This document shows positions 8,653 through 17,670 of a stretch of 64,000 nucleotides of DNA, piece after piece. The position numbers and the translations under genes are program-made. Location: the NCBI GenBank assembly GCA_965660945.1, contig CBFIBS010000017.1:1-64000 (forward strand), given 5' to 3'. The stretch comes from UBA7985 sp002711265. Its GTDB lineage: Bacteria; Pseudomonadota; Alphaproteobacteria; UBA7985. The notes below the pieces were generated by a model. That model worked only from the letters and a program-made list of their open reading frames with translations. It did not search any database and was not told the origin of the DNA. Positions within the stretch are counted from its first letter, which is position 1. Every line of letters starts with the position of its first letter.

Positions 8653-9579
8653 TTAGCGCTCTACGCCAGCCAGTGCTTGAACCTGAGCAACGTTGGACAG
8701 GGTTACGAAACCCGGACCGGAGTTGATCGAGTTACCCGGCAGGGTGCCGTTACGGTGCATCAGGTTGAGCACGATAACAGGCAGGTAGCCCTGCAGGAAC
8801 TGCTGCTGGTCGATAGCGTAGGCAACGGTACCGTCGATTACGCCCTGAACGATCGCAGGCGAAAGGTCGAAACAACCAACGACGACGTCACCAGCCATAC
8901 CCAGTTCTTCGACCGCTTCGATCGTTGGGTCACAGCCCGTCGGACCAACAGCCATTACAGCGCCGGTGCCAGGGTTGGAGGTCATGTACGCAAGAACGGT
9001 GTTCTTGATGTCGTTGTAGTCCTTGGAAACCTCGACCATGTTGAGGTCTTCGCCGAGACCGTCAGCAAAGCCCTGACAACGGTCAAGCAGAGCGGTGTTG
9101 AATGGCTCGTGGTTGAAACACACACCACCGGAGCCGCCCAGGGAAGCGGTCTTCTGACCACCGCCGAGACCGGCATCGTACTCAGGCTGACCAACGTGCA
9201 TGACCGCGCCCAGCTCAGCGGAAACGTCGGAGCCGGAGTTGATGGAGATCACTGGAATGCCAGCCGCTGCTGCAGCGCTGATTGGACCACCAAGGATGCT
9301 CGCGTCAGGAATGGAAACGATCAGACCATCAGGGGACTGAGCCGCAGAAGCCTCGATCAGAGACGCCATTTCGTTCAGGTCACCCGTGGATGGGTTACGG
9401 TAAGTTACGTTGGCGCCAGTGTCTTCAGCAGCAGCTTCAACAGCGTTACGAACAACGCCCCAGAAACCGTCAGCATCAGAACCGTGCGTTACAACGATAA
9501 TGTTTGCAATGTGGTCGTCAGCGGATGCAACGCCACCAAAAGCGAGGCTCGCCATTGCGGCGATCAGAAGCTTTTTCAT
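8653..9579 (-). CDS. Periplasmic sugar/inositol-binding protein of the ABC transporter
   Basis: 308 residues. The start is the ATG at 9579 (MKKLLIAAMASLAFGG), with a cleavable signal peptide ending near AHA-type VASA and a GGGAGG ribosome site. An upstream in-frame start would add residues before the basic signal start and has no benefit. The mature part is a type I periplasmic-binding fold of the ribose-binding family (IVVTHGSDADGFW at the first strand, PDGLIVSIPD, GCDPTIEAVEELG). It probably binds myo-inositol or a related cyclitol, given the divergent iolD operon. Codon use is visibly less GC-rich than in its neighbours, as expected for a highly expressed gene. Confidence 0.9.
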   Translation of the reverse strand: MKKLLIAAMASLAFGGVASADDHIANIIVVTHGSDADGFWGVVRNAVEAAAEDTGANVTYRNPSTGDLNEMASLIEASAAQSPDGLIVSIPDASILGGPISAAAAAGIPVISINSGSDVSAELGAVMHVGQPEYDAGLGGGQKTASLGGSGGVCFNHEPFNTALLDRCQGFADGLGEDLNMVEVSKDYNDIKNTVLAYMTSNPGTGAVMAVGPTGCDPTIEAVEELGMAGDVVVGCFDLSPAIVQGVIDGTVAYAIDQQQFLQGYLPVIVLNLMHRNGTLPGNSINSGPGFVTLSNVAQVQALAGVER

Positions 9580-9728
9580 CGGAAACCCTCCCAAGTTTCA
9601 GTGTGAATTTCGGTATACTTCGTCAGGAATGTCGGGCAGACCCAATCCCGAAGCTGGGTGCAGGTCACACTCGCCAACGACACCCAAGATAGAGTTTGAT
9701 CACCATTTTCATTCGATGTAAAGATTTA

Positions 9729-9751
9729 TTCTGCCGTTCTGCAAAGCAGAA
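9729..9751. promoter_or_regulatory. Dyad operator candidate in the iol divergent promoter
   Basis: A perfect 15-base dyad TTCTGC-AAA-GCAGAA covers 9737-9751, with an extra direct copy of TTCTGC at 9729-9734. It sits between the divergent binding-protein and iolD genes in an AT-rich patch. A related partial motif, TTTTGCAAA followed by AGAA, lies before iolC (15714-15727). The best candidate binder is the RpiR-family regulator encoded at 13813-14673; this is inference. Confidence 0.5.
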
Positions 9752-9816
9752 TATTTATTTCGTTTTGACCCCCGGCTGATGCGCTCAGGCTCGCTGGGTG
9801 CGTGGAGAAGAGCCCC

Positions 9817-11685
9817 ATGACCACCGAACGTCTGACCACCGCCCAGGCCCTCGTAAAATGGATGTGCGCCCAGCACATCGCCGACGATGACGGCAGCACC
9901 GAGCCCGTGTTTGCAGGGGTGTTCGGCATCTTCGGTCACGGCAATGTCACCTGCCTCGCCGAAGCGCTGGAACGGGTGCAGGACCAGCTACCGACCTGGC
10001 GCGGGCAGAATGAACAGGGCATGGCGCTCGCCGGTGTCGCCTACGCCAAGGCCCGGCGCGGACGGCGAATCATGGTCGCCACCTCCTCGGTTGGGCCGGG
10101 CGCAACCAACATGGTCACCGCCGCCGGTGTGGCCATGGCCAACCGCCTGCCGCTGCTGATCCTCTCCGGCGACACCTTCCAAAACCGCCGCCCCGACCCG
10201 GTGCTGCAGCAGGTCGAGCACTTCGGCGAGCCGTCGATGACCGTCAACGATTGCTTCAAGCCAGTGGTGCGGTACTGGGACCGGATTACCCACCCCGAAC
10301 AGCTGATGGCCTCCCTGCCCCAAGCGCTGCAGACGATGCTCGATCCGGCCACCCGCGGCCCGGCCTTTGTCGGTCTGCCTCAGGATATTCAGGCGCAGGC
10401 GCACGACTTTCCCGCCGAGTTCTTCGAGACCAAAGTCTGGCGGGTGCCGCGCCAGCGCGCCGACGAGGCCCAGATCGCCGCCGCAGCCGCAGCGCTGAAG
10501 ACCGCTGAGCGCCCGCTGATCATCGCCGGCGGCGGCACGCTGTACAGTGGCGCTGAAGGCCTGCTCAACGACTTCGCTGCCCGCCGCGGCATTCCGGTGG
10601 CCGAGACAACTGCTGGCAAAACCTCGGTCCTCGACAGCCACGAACACGGCATCGGCCTGACAGGCCCCACCGGATCGAGCGCGGGCAATGCACTGGCGCA
10701 GGACGCTGATGTCGTCCTGTTGCTCGGAACCCGTTTGCAGGACTTCACCACCGGCTCGTGGACTTGCTTTCAGGACGAGAACGTCCGCTTCATCAGCATC
10801 AACACGGCGGCCTTTGACGCCCACAAGCACCGCTCGCTGCCCGTGGTCGGCGATGCGCTGGCCTGCCTCAGCGAACTCGACGACGCCATGGGTGACTGGT
10901 CAGCGCCGCCCGCTCGCATGGCGCAGGCACAGGCGGCGATGGCCGAATGGCGGGCTTACCTGAACGAGCGTCGGACGCCCGACAACCAGACACCGACCTA
11001 CGCGCAGGTCGTTGGCGCGGTAAACGAACTGAGTACGGCAGACGATTCCGTGCTGACCGCCGCCGGGGGCCTGCCCGGAGAGATGAACAAGGGCTGGCTG
11101 GCTAAGTCGCATCGCTCCTATGATTGCGAATACGGCTTTTCGTGCATGGGCTACGAGATCAGCGGCGGCTGGGGCGCGGCCATGGCCCACGCCGATACCA
11201 GAACCGGTGATGGCGAGCTGATCGTTTTCGTCGGCGATGGTTCGTACATGATGATGAATTCAGACCTCTACAGCTCGGTGCTTTCGGGCCACAAGATGAT
11301 CGTTGTGGTCTGTGATAACGGCGGCTATGCGGTCATCAACCGCCTGCAGAACTTCAAGGGCGGGGAAAGCTTCAACAACCTGATAAAGGACTGTCGGCTG
11401 GGCGATGGCGTCGAACCCTTCATGCCGGACTTCGCAGCCCACGCCGCGTCGATGGGGGCTATCGTCTACGACGTCGATACCATCGCCGATCTCAGCGAGG
11501 CTTTCGCCAAGGCCCGCAGCGCTGATCAGACGGTGGTGATCTCCACCCGCGTGCAGTCGCACGACTGGACCGGCGGCGACAGCTGGTGGGATGTCGGCGT
11601 GCCCGAGGTCTCCCCGCGTGCGGAAGTCCGCGCTGCGAAAGAAGAACACGAACAGGGCCGCGCGAACCAGCGCGTTGGCGTCTGA
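9817..11685 (+). CDS. iolD: 3D-(3,5/4)-trihydroxycyclohexane-1,2-dione acylhydrolase
   Basis: 622 residues, thiamine-diphosphate dependent. It opens the ring of trihydroxycyclohexanedione to 5-deoxy-glucuronate. ThDP-enzyme layout is clear: N-terminal Pyr domain with the conserved Glu in RGQNEQGMALAGVAYAKA, a central domain, and the PP domain with the cofactor motif GDGSYMMMNSDL and later DNGGYAVINRLQ. The ATG at 9817 is chosen over a GTG at 9802 because GGAGAAGAG (9804-9812) is its ribosome site. It is the first gene of the rightward iolD-iolE-oxidoreductase-regulator operon. Confidence 0.95.
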   Translation: MTTERLTTAQALVKWMCAQHIADDDGSTEPVFAGVFGIFGHGNVTCLAEALERVQDQLPTWRGQNEQGMALAGVAYAKARRGRRIMVATSSVGPGATNMVTAAGVAMANRLPLLILSGDTFQNRRPDPVLQQVEHFGEPSMTVNDCFKPVVRYWDRITHPEQLMASLPQALQTMLDPATRGPAFVGLPQDIQAQAHDFPAEFFETKVWRVPRQRADEAQIAAAAAALKTAERPLIIAGGGTLYSGAEGLLNDFAARRGIPVAETTAGKTSVLDSHEHGIGLTGPTGSSAGNALAQDADVVLLLGTRLQDFTTGSWTCFQDENVRFISINTAAFDAHKHRSLPVVGDALACLSELDDAMGDWSAPPARMAQAQAAMAEWRAYLNERRTPDNQTPTYAQVVGAVNELSTADDSVLTAAGGLPGEMNKGWLAKSHRSYDCEYGFSCMGYEISGGWGAAMAHADTRTGDGELIVFVGDGSYMMMNSDLYSSVLSGHKMIVVVCDNGGYAVINRLQNFKGGESFNNLIKDCRLGDGVEPFMPDFAAHAASMGAIVYDVDTIADLSEAFAKARSADQTVVISTRVQSHDWTGGDSWWDVGVPEVSPRAEVRAAKEEHEQGRANQRVGV

Positions 11686-11713
11686 CCCTGCTGAGAAGAG
11701 GTAAACCACGACC

Positions 11714-12613
11714 ATGACGATCAAGATCGGCATCAGCCCCATCGCCTGGCAGAACGACGACCTGCCCGAGCTGACGGCCGCCTACACCATGGAGCAGGCG
11801 CTGCAAGAAAGCCGGGAAATCGGCTACACCGGCGTGGAACGTGGCCAGCGCATGCCCAAGGATACCGACGGGCTCAAGGCCTACCTCGACAAGTACGATA
11901 TCGTTCTGTGCGGTGGCTGGTGCTCGGGCCACAGCCTCCTGCTCGATTTCGTCGATGAGACAGCCGCCATCAAAGGACAGGTCGAGCAGTTCAAGGCGCT
12001 CAACGCCCCCTGCATCGTCTACGCCGAGTGCTCGAACACAGTTCAGGGCGAGATCAACACCCCGGTTAACAATCGCCCCACCCTGTCCAGCGACGAAATC
12101 CGCGACTACGCCCAGCGGGTCAGCGAGATCGCCAAGTGGTCGGTCGATCAGGGCATGCCTGTGGCCTACCACCACCACATGGGGTCGATCATCGAAGCCG
12201 AGGAAGACGTGAACTGGCTGATGGAGTACTCCGACCCCGAGGCGCTGAAGCTGACCTTCGACACCGGACACCTAATGTTCGGCGGCGGCGACGTGCTGGC
12301 GACGCTGGACCGCTGGGGCGACAGGGTGCATCACGTTCACTTCAAGGACATCCGCCCGGACGTGGTCGCCGACGTGCGCGCCAACAACCGCTCCTTCCTC
12401 GATGCTGTCATCGCCGGTGCCTTCACGGTTCCCGGTGACGGTTGCATCGACTTCCACGCCGTCGGCAAGGCCCTCAAGGCCATGGACTACAGCGGCTGGA
12501 TCGTGGTCGAGGCCGAACAGGACCCGGCCAAGGCCCCGCCGATGGAATACAGCCAGATGGGCTACAACCACATTATCGAGGTGCTGGATGCCAGCGGCCT
12601 CTCCACCGCCTGA
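11714..12613 (+). CDS. iolE: Myo-inosose-2 dehydratase
   Basis: 299 residues of the xylose-isomerase-like TIM-barrel family. IolE dehydrates 2-keto-myo-inositol to the dione used by IolD. The start MTIKIGISPIAWQNDD is a family hallmark. Metal-ligand candidates are in VVEAEQDP near the C-terminus, TFDTGH (about residue 185) and VHHVHFKD. It starts 28 bases after iolD and ends 18 bases before the next gene. Confidence 0.95.
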   Translation: MTIKIGISPIAWQNDDLPELTAAYTMEQALQESREIGYTGVERGQRMPKDTDGLKAYLDKYDIVLCGGWCSGHSLLLDFVDETAAIKGQVEQFKALNAPCIVYAECSNTVQGEINTPVNNRPTLSSDEIRDYAQRVSEIAKWSVDQGMPVAYHHHMGSIIEAEEDVNWLMEYSDPEALKLTFDTGHLMFGGGDVLATLDRWGDRVHHVHFKDIRPDVVADVRANNRSFLDAVIAGAFTVPGDGCIDFHAVGKALKAMDYSGWIVVEAEQDPAKAPPMEYSQMGYNHIIEVLDASGLSTA

Positions 12614-12631
12614 ACCTGTGAGTAACTGACC

Positions 12632-13816
12632 ATGGCCATTCGTGATCTCCGCGTCGACGGACAACCTGAAAACAAGACCGGCATCGAGCGCCTGCGGGTC
12701 GGCGTGCTCGGTATGGGCTTCATGGGCGGGACCCATACCCAGGCTTGGCAGCGGGTCAAGGCGACCTTCAACCTGCCCATCGATATCGAGATGAAGGCGC
12801 TGTTCGACATGTCGGAGAGCAGCGTTGCCCTCAACGGCGCGCGCTACGAGTTTGAGCGCACGACGCAGGACTGGCGCGAAGTCTGCGAAGCGGACGACAT
12901 CGACGTGGTGTCGATCTGCACGCCGAACTTCGCCCACCTCGAAGCCGCCGAACTGGCGCTGTCCACCGGTAAGCACGTCTGGTGCGAGAAGCCCATGGCG
13001 ACCTCGATCACCGACGCGGAGGCCATGGTTGCGCTGGCCGAAGCGGGCAAGGCGCGGGGTCTCAAGACCATTCTGGGCTACAACTACATGAAGTCCCCGA
13101 CCCTGCTGGCGATCAAGAAGCTGATCGAAGACGGCGTCATCGGCGATATCGTGCACTTCAACGGCGTCTACACTGAAGATTTCATGTGCGACATGGACAT
13201 GCCCCATTCGTGGCGGCTGACCAAGGCCGGGGGCGGTAAAGGCGCGCTGGGTGACATGGGCAGCCATCAGGTTTCCATGGCGATCTGGCTCTGCGGTCCG
13301 ATCCGTGAAGTGGCTTCGCGCCTGCAGACCGTTCACCACCAGCGCCCCGACATGAACACCGGCGAGATGAAACAGGTCGAGACCGACGACCAGTTCTCCG
13401 CCATCGGCACCTTCGACAACGGCGCGCTGTTCACCCTGCACACCAGTTGGCTGGGACAGGGGCACAAGATGCAGCTGGGCTTCGAGGTCGCCGGGACCAA
13501 GGGGGCCATCCGCTTCGATCAGGAACGCATGGGCGAATTCCAGCTGTTCGAGCAGAAGGACAACAGCGACATGGCCAGCAACGGCTTCAAAACCGTGCTG
13601 ATCGGGCCTTACCACCCGCCGTTTGGCAACTTCTGCCCGGCCCCCGGTCACCACGTCGGCTTCAACGAGATGAAGATCATCGAAGCGGGCGAGTTCTGCC
13701 GCGCCATCCTCGAAGGCAACGAAGCCTACCCGAACTTCGACGACGGGCTGGTGTTCGAGAAAGCACTGCAAGCCATACAGGATGCCAGTGAGGCCCGGGC
13801 CTGGGTGACGCTGTGA
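12632..13816 (+). CDS. Gfo/Idh/MocA-family oxidoreductase (inositol-type dehydrogenase)
   Basis: 394 residues. The N-terminal Rossmann motif is VGVLGMGFMGGTH, the catalytic-lysine motif is CEKPMATS near residue 120, and there is a C-terminal alpha/beta dimer domain. It is an NAD(P)-dependent polyol or sugar dehydrogenase. In the iol operon it probably acts on scyllo-inositol, scyllo-inosose or another inositol isomer, since the better IolG candidate is at 14670-15650. The regulator gene overlaps its end by four bases. Confidence 0.85.
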   Translation: MAIRDLRVDGQPENKTGIERLRVGVLGMGFMGGTHTQAWQRVKATFNLPIDIEMKALFDMSESSVALNGARYEFERTTQDWREVCEADDIDVVSICTPNFAHLEAAELALSTGKHVWCEKPMATSITDAEAMVALAEAGKARGLKTILGYNYMKSPTLLAIKKLIEDGVIGDIVHFNGVYTEDFMCDMDMPHSWRLTKAGGGKGALGDMGSHQVSMAIWLCGPIREVASRLQTVHHQRPDMNTGEMKQVETDDQFSAIGTFDNGALFTLHTSWLGQGHKMQLGFEVAGTKGAIRFDQERMGEFQLFEQKDNSDMASNGFKTVLIGPYHPPFGNFCPAPGHHVGFNEMKIIEAGEFCRAILEGNEAYPNFDDGLVFEKALQAIQDASEARAWVTL

Positions 13817-14673
13817 CTGTCCTGCGCGACGATCTGGACCGGGAGGCGGATGCCCCGCCGCCGCAGACCTATCCGGAGCTGCGCTCGGCCCTGCTCGCGC
13901 GCTATGACGCCCTGCCCGCGCAGCTGAAAATCGTCGCACAGTACCTGATCGACCGGCCCAACGACGCTGCGCTGATGACCATTGCTGCGCTGTCGGAGGC
14001 CACAGGCGTGCAGCCCAGCGCCTTTATCCGGTTCAGCAAGGCCGTGGGGTTCAAGGGCTTTTCCGAGATCCAGACCATCCTGCGCGACAACCTGAGCAAC
14101 CGTCAGGTGAGCTACGTGGAGCGTGTCACCCGTTCCAGCCAGAGCGCCAGCCTTGCGCCGCTGGAACGTTTCACGCAGTCCGCCATCGACAGCCTGAATA
14201 CGCTGGTCGAAACCACCCCTCCTGCCAATATTGACGCCGGGGTCAAACTGCTGCGCAGCGCGCGCCAGATCCACGTCGTCGGCCACCGGCGCTCGTGGCC
14301 GGTTGCGTCCTACTTTGCCTACATGATGGCGGGCTTCGGCGCGGCCACGCACCTGTTCAGCCCCACCGGCCCCATGGCTGAAGCCGACGCCAGCATCATA
14401 GGCCCCGGCGACGTCCTGGTCGCCGTCTCGTTCCCGCGTTACAGCGAAGAAACCGCGCGCATTGTCGAGCAGACCACGGGGATGAAGGTTCCCGTCATTG
14501 CCATCACCAATTCACGCGTCGCCCCCATTGCTCGGCAGGCGCAGATCGTCTTCGAAGCCGATCAGGACGAAGCCGCCGGGTTCCGGTCGCTGGCCAGCGC
14601 CATTGTACTGGCCCAGGTCATTGCCGTGTCCTACGGCGAAGCCATCGCCAGCGAGGCCACGCGCAGGCGCTAG
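13813..14673 (+). CDS. RpiR-family transcriptional regulator (IolR-like)
   Basis: 286 residues. An N-terminal helix-turn-helix domain of the RpiR type (about 18-95, including SEATGVQPSAFIRFSKAVGFKGFSE core positions) is followed by a SIS sugar-phosphate-binding domain (about 125-260, VVGHRRSWPV and later AITNSRVAPIA). It starts at GTG with a 4-base GTGA overlap with the upstream stop, so translation is likely coupled. It probably senses a phosphorylated inositol intermediate such as the IolC product and controls the iol promoters. Its stop codon overlaps the stop of iolG on the other strand (CTAG, 14670-14673). Confidence 0.88.
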   Translation: MTVLRDDLDREADAPPPQTYPELRSALLARYDALPAQLKIVAQYLIDRPNDAALMTIAALSEATGVQPSAFIRFSKAVGFKGFSEIQTILRDNLSNRQVSYVERVTRSSQSASLAPLERFTQSAIDSLNTLVETTPPANIDAGVKLLRSARQIHVVGHRRSWPVASYFAYMMAGFGAATHLFSPTGPMAEADASIIGPGDVLVAVSFPRYSEETARIVEQTTGMKVPVIAITNSRVAPIARQAQIVFEADQDEAAGFRSLASAIVLAQVIAVSYGEAIASEATRRR

Positions 14674-15650
14674 CTCTGGCCCGCAGGCCGTACTTGACGG
14701 GTCGCGGCATCCGCCAGCCGCAGCGAAGCCAACCCGTCGTGCTGGTTGGGGATACCGGCGCTTTCGCCATCGAGCACCAGCCGTACAAAGGCATCCCACT
14801 CGGCGCGGTAGGCGGCGGCGTAACGTTCGAGGAAGAAATGCATCGGCTTGTCGGCGATAACGCCCGCAGCTGACGATAGCACCACCGAGCTTTCCAGTAC
14901 GTTGTCGGCCTGCAGCATGCCTTCGGACCCATGGACTTCAATGCGCTGATCGTAGCCGTAGCTGGCCCGGCGCGAGTTGGAAATGTTGACCAGCTTGCCG
15001 CTGTCGGTGGACAGGGTCACGACGGCAGTATCCACGTCCCCCGCCTCGCCAATCGCCGGATCGACCATCACCGACCCCATGGCCTGCACGGCGGTAAAGT
15101 CCTCACCCACCAGCCAGCGGGCAATATCAAAATCGTGGATCATCATGTCGCGATAGAGCCCGCCGGAGACCCGGATATAGTCGACGGGCGGCGCGCCAGG
15201 ATCGCGGCTTAAGATCGTTACCATCTCGACCTCGCCGATCGCCCCGGCCTGCACCTGCTCCCACAGCCGGCGAAAGTTCGGGTCGAAGCGCCGGTTGAAG
15301 GCCAGCATAAACGGCACCGGGTGCTGCGCGAGGTGATCGACGACCGCCTCTACACGCTCGACCGACAGGTCGATGGGCTTCTCGCAGAAAACGGCCTTGC
15401 CGGCGCTGGCCGCCTCCTCGATCTGATCGGCGTGGACGTTGGTCGCCGACGCGACCACCACGGCATCGACATCATCCCGGGCCAGCGCCTCTTCCAGCCC
15501 CAGTGCCTGCGCGCCGTGCACTGCCGCCAGTGCAGACGCAGCATCGGCCACCGGATCGACTATGCCCACTAGTTCACTGCGGGGATGGGCGGCGATATTG
15601 CCCGCGTGGATTTTGCCGATACGACCGGCGCCGAATTGAACAACGCGCAT
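14670..15650 (-). CDS. iolG: Inositol 2-dehydrogenase
   Basis: 326 residues. It oxidises myo-inositol to 2-keto-myo-inositol with NAD. Rossmann motif FGAGRIGKIHA at the start, E90-K91-P92 in the catalytic EKP motif, and GGLYRDMMIHDFD carrying the conserved Asp/His active-site pair. The ATG at 15650 is chosen because AGGAA lies six bases upstream and the Rossmann strand begins right after it; in-frame upstream codons would add about 40 unrelated residues. It is a lone leftward gene divergent from iolC. Confidence 0.93.
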   Translation of the reverse strand: MRVVQFGAGRIGKIHAGNIAAHPRSELVGIVDPVADAASALAAVHGAQALGLEEALARDDVDAVVVASATNVHADQIEEAASAGKAVFCEKPIDLSVERVEAVVDHLAQHPVPFMLAFNRRFDPNFRRLWEQVQAGAIGEVEMVTILSRDPGAPPVDYIRVSGGLYRDMMIHDFDIARWLVGEDFTAVQAMGSVMVDPAIGEAGDVDTAVVTLSTDSGKLVNISNSRRASYGYDQRIEVHGSEGMLQADNVLESSVVLSSAAGVIADKPMHFFLERYAAAYRAEWDAFVRLVLDGESAGIPNQHDGLASLRLADAATRQVRPAGQS

Positions 15651-15694
15651 GCTAATTCCTGTCTGGACGTGGGAGGTGCCTTGCATCACCATAC

Positions 15695-15742
15695 GAAATA
15701 TATATTCTGTTTGTTTTGCAAATAGAACAATTGTTTCAATTG
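15695..15742. promoter_or_regulatory. AT-rich iolG/iolC divergent promoter with operator-like motifs
   Basis: The region has a TTCTGT (15705-15710), TTTTGCAAA (15714-15722) followed by TAGAA, matching much of the 9737-9751 dyad with a one-base shift in the right half. It also has two CAATTG copies (15728-15733 and 15737-15742). It is the AT-richest part of the gap between iolG and iolC and probably holds both promoters. Confidence 0.4.
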
Positions 15743-15774
15743 CGTAGACTCTGGGCGGGCGAAGGGTGCAACCC

Positions 15775-17670
15775 ATGGTGAAGACTGTTGACGCCGTGAT
15801 GATCGGCCGTGCGGGTGTAGACCTCTATGGCGAGCAGATCGGCGGCCGTTTAGAGGACATGGGTAGCTTCGCCAAATACATCGGCGGCAGCCCTACCAAC
15901 ACGTCCATCGGCGCCTCGCGGCTTGGTCTGAACACGGCCCTGATCACCCGGGTAGGCAACGATGCCATGGGCCGCTTCATCCGTGAAGAGCTGCAGCGCG
16001 AAGGCGTCAACACCTCGGCTGTGCGGACAGACCCCGACCGCCTGACCGCCCTTGTCTTGCTCGGCATCCGCGATCAGGTCAGCTTTCCGCTGATCTTCTA
16101 CCGCGAAAACTGCGCCGACATGGCCATCACCGTCGACGACATCGACGAGTCGCTGATCGCCTCGGCCCGCGCAGTGGTCACATCCGGCACGCACTTTTCC
16201 ACCCCCGGCACCAAGGCAGCCAGCCTGCACGCGCTGGAACTCGCAGCCAGACACGACGCGGCACGGATCATCGATCTCGACTACCGGCCCGTGCTCTGGG
16301 GGCTTGCCGACAAGGGCGATGGTGAGACCCGGTTCGTCTCCAGCCAGTCGGTGACCAGCCACCTGCAGGAAGTGCTGAGCCATATGGACGTGGTTGTCGG
16401 CACCGAAGAAGAAATCCACATTGCCGGCGGCTCGACCGATACCCTCGAAGCCCTGCGTGCCATCCGGGCCGTGTCGCAGTCGACCTTCGTGGTCAAGCTT
16501 GGCGCACAGGGCTGTGTGGTCATCGAGGGTGCCGTACCCGAACGCCTCGACCAAGCGCTCATGGTCGACGGCTTCCCGATCGAGGTCTTCAACGTGCTGG
16601 GTGCAGGCGATGCATTCATGGGCGGCCTTCTGCGCGGCTACCTGCGCGGAGAAGACTGGCAAACAGCCTGTCGCTACGCTAATGCCTGCGGGGCCTTCGC
16701 GGTTTCCCGCCACGCCTGTGCGCCCTCTTACCCTTCGGAAGAAGAAATGCAGACCTTCATCGCCCAAGGCTCCGATCATTTCAGGCTGCGCGAAGATCAG
16801 GCCCTGAACCAGCTGCACTGGTCCACCACCCGGCAGGGAGACCTGCCCGAAGTTCTGGCCTTTGCCTTCGACCACCGCAGCCAGCTCGAAGCCCTCTGCG
16901 ATGACCCGGCAAAGATCGGCGACTTCAAGCGCCTCTGCGCCGAAGTGACCGCCGCGGCCGCCGCCCGCCACCCGGACCGGCAGTTGGGCGCACTCTGCGA
17001 CCACCGGCTGGGTCAGGAGGCGCTGTTTGACATGGCCGAAGGCGGTCTGTGGCTCGCCGCGCCGATCGAATTTCCCGGCTCGCGTCCCCTGCGGTTCGAG
17101 GGCGGTCTTTCTCTGGCGGGTACCCTGCGCGCGTGGCCCAAGGCTCAGGTGGTCAAGTGCCTGTGCTACACCCATGCCGACGACGACGATGCCATGTGGC
17201 AGGAACAGCGGGCTGCGCTGTTGGAGCTGTTCACAGCTACAAGACAGCTGGGGCTGGAGCTTCTGCTTGAGTTTATTCCACCGGCAGACATGCCTAAGGA
17301 CGCCACCGTCCTCGCCCGCTCGATGACACGGGCCTACGAGGCCGGCATTTACCCCGATTGGTGGAAGCTGCCTGCGCCTGAAGCGGACCACTGGCAGGCG
17401 GAATGGGACGCCTGGAACCAGGTGATCGAGACTCACGACCCCCATTGTCGCGGCGTGTTGCTGCTTGGCCTTGCCGCCCCGCGCGGAGACGTGCGCGCGA
17501 GCATTGCCCGGGCCAGCGAACAGCCGCTGTGCAAGGGCTTTGCCGTCGGCCGCACCATATTCGGTGAGGCGGCGGAAGCCTGGTTTGCCGGGAGCGTCGA
17601 TGATGCCGGTGCTAAGGCCCTGATGTCAGCAGCGCTGGATGACCTGATTGCCGCCTGGAGCGCATCGTGA
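15775..17670 (+). CDS. iolC: 5-dehydro-2-deoxygluconokinase fused to DUF2090-type domain
   Basis: 631 residues. The N-terminal half (about 1-330) is a PfkB-family kinase with the GAGDAFMGG signature and catalytic base D279. It phosphorylates 5-dehydro-2-deoxy-gluconate. The C-terminal half (about 335-630) is the aldolase-like DUF2090 domain often fused to IolC in Pseudomonadota and proposed to cleave the phosphorylated product. The ATG at 15775 is preferred over a GTG at 15766 because GAAGGG gives it a spaced ribosome site. The next gene starts inside its stop codon (GTGA). A separate class II aldolase downstream makes the role of the fused domain ambiguous. Confidence 0.92.
   Translation: MVKTVDAVMIGRAGVDLYGEQIGGRLEDMGSFAKYIGGSPTNTSIGASRLGLNTALITRVGNDAMGRFIREELQREGVNTSAVRTDPDRLTALVLLGIRDQVSFPLIFYRENCADMAITVDDIDESLIASARAVVTSGTHFSTPGTKAASLHALELAARHDAARIIDLDYRPVLWGLADKGDGETRFVSSQSVTSHLQEVLSHMDVVVGTEEEIHIAGGSTDTLEALRAIRAVSQSTFVVKLGAQGCVVIEGAVPERLDQALMVDGFPIEVFNVLGAGDAFMGGLLRGYLRGEDWQTACRYANACGAFAVSRHACAPSYPSEEEMQTFIAQGSDHFRLREDQALNQLHWSTTRQGDLPEVLAFAFDHRSQLEALCDDPAKIGDFKRLCAEVTAAAAARHPDRQLGALCDHRLGQEALFDMAEGGLWLAAPIEFPGSRPLRFEGGLSLAGTLRAWPKAQVVKCLCYTHADDDDAMWQEQRAALLELFTATRQLGLELLLEFIPPADMPKDATVLARSMTRAYEAGIYPDWWKLPAPEADHWQAEWDAWNQVIETHDPHCRGVLLLGLAAPRGDVRASIARASEQPLCKGFAVGRTIFGEAAEAWFAGSVDDAGAKALMSAALDDLIAAWSAS

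Noticed and set aside
12632..13816. This gene as the main inositol dehydrogenase IolG
   Set aside because: The gene at 14670-15650 has the DMMIHDFD motif typical of IolG; this one is a more distant relative.
12272..13939. 555-codon open frame antisense to the Gfo/Idh gene
   Set aside because: The sense frame contains clear Rossmann and EKP motifs; the antisense product has no domain pattern.
15850..17445. 531-codon open frame antisense to iolC
   Set aside because: iolC carries the PfkB signature in frame; the antisense frame is a composition artefact.
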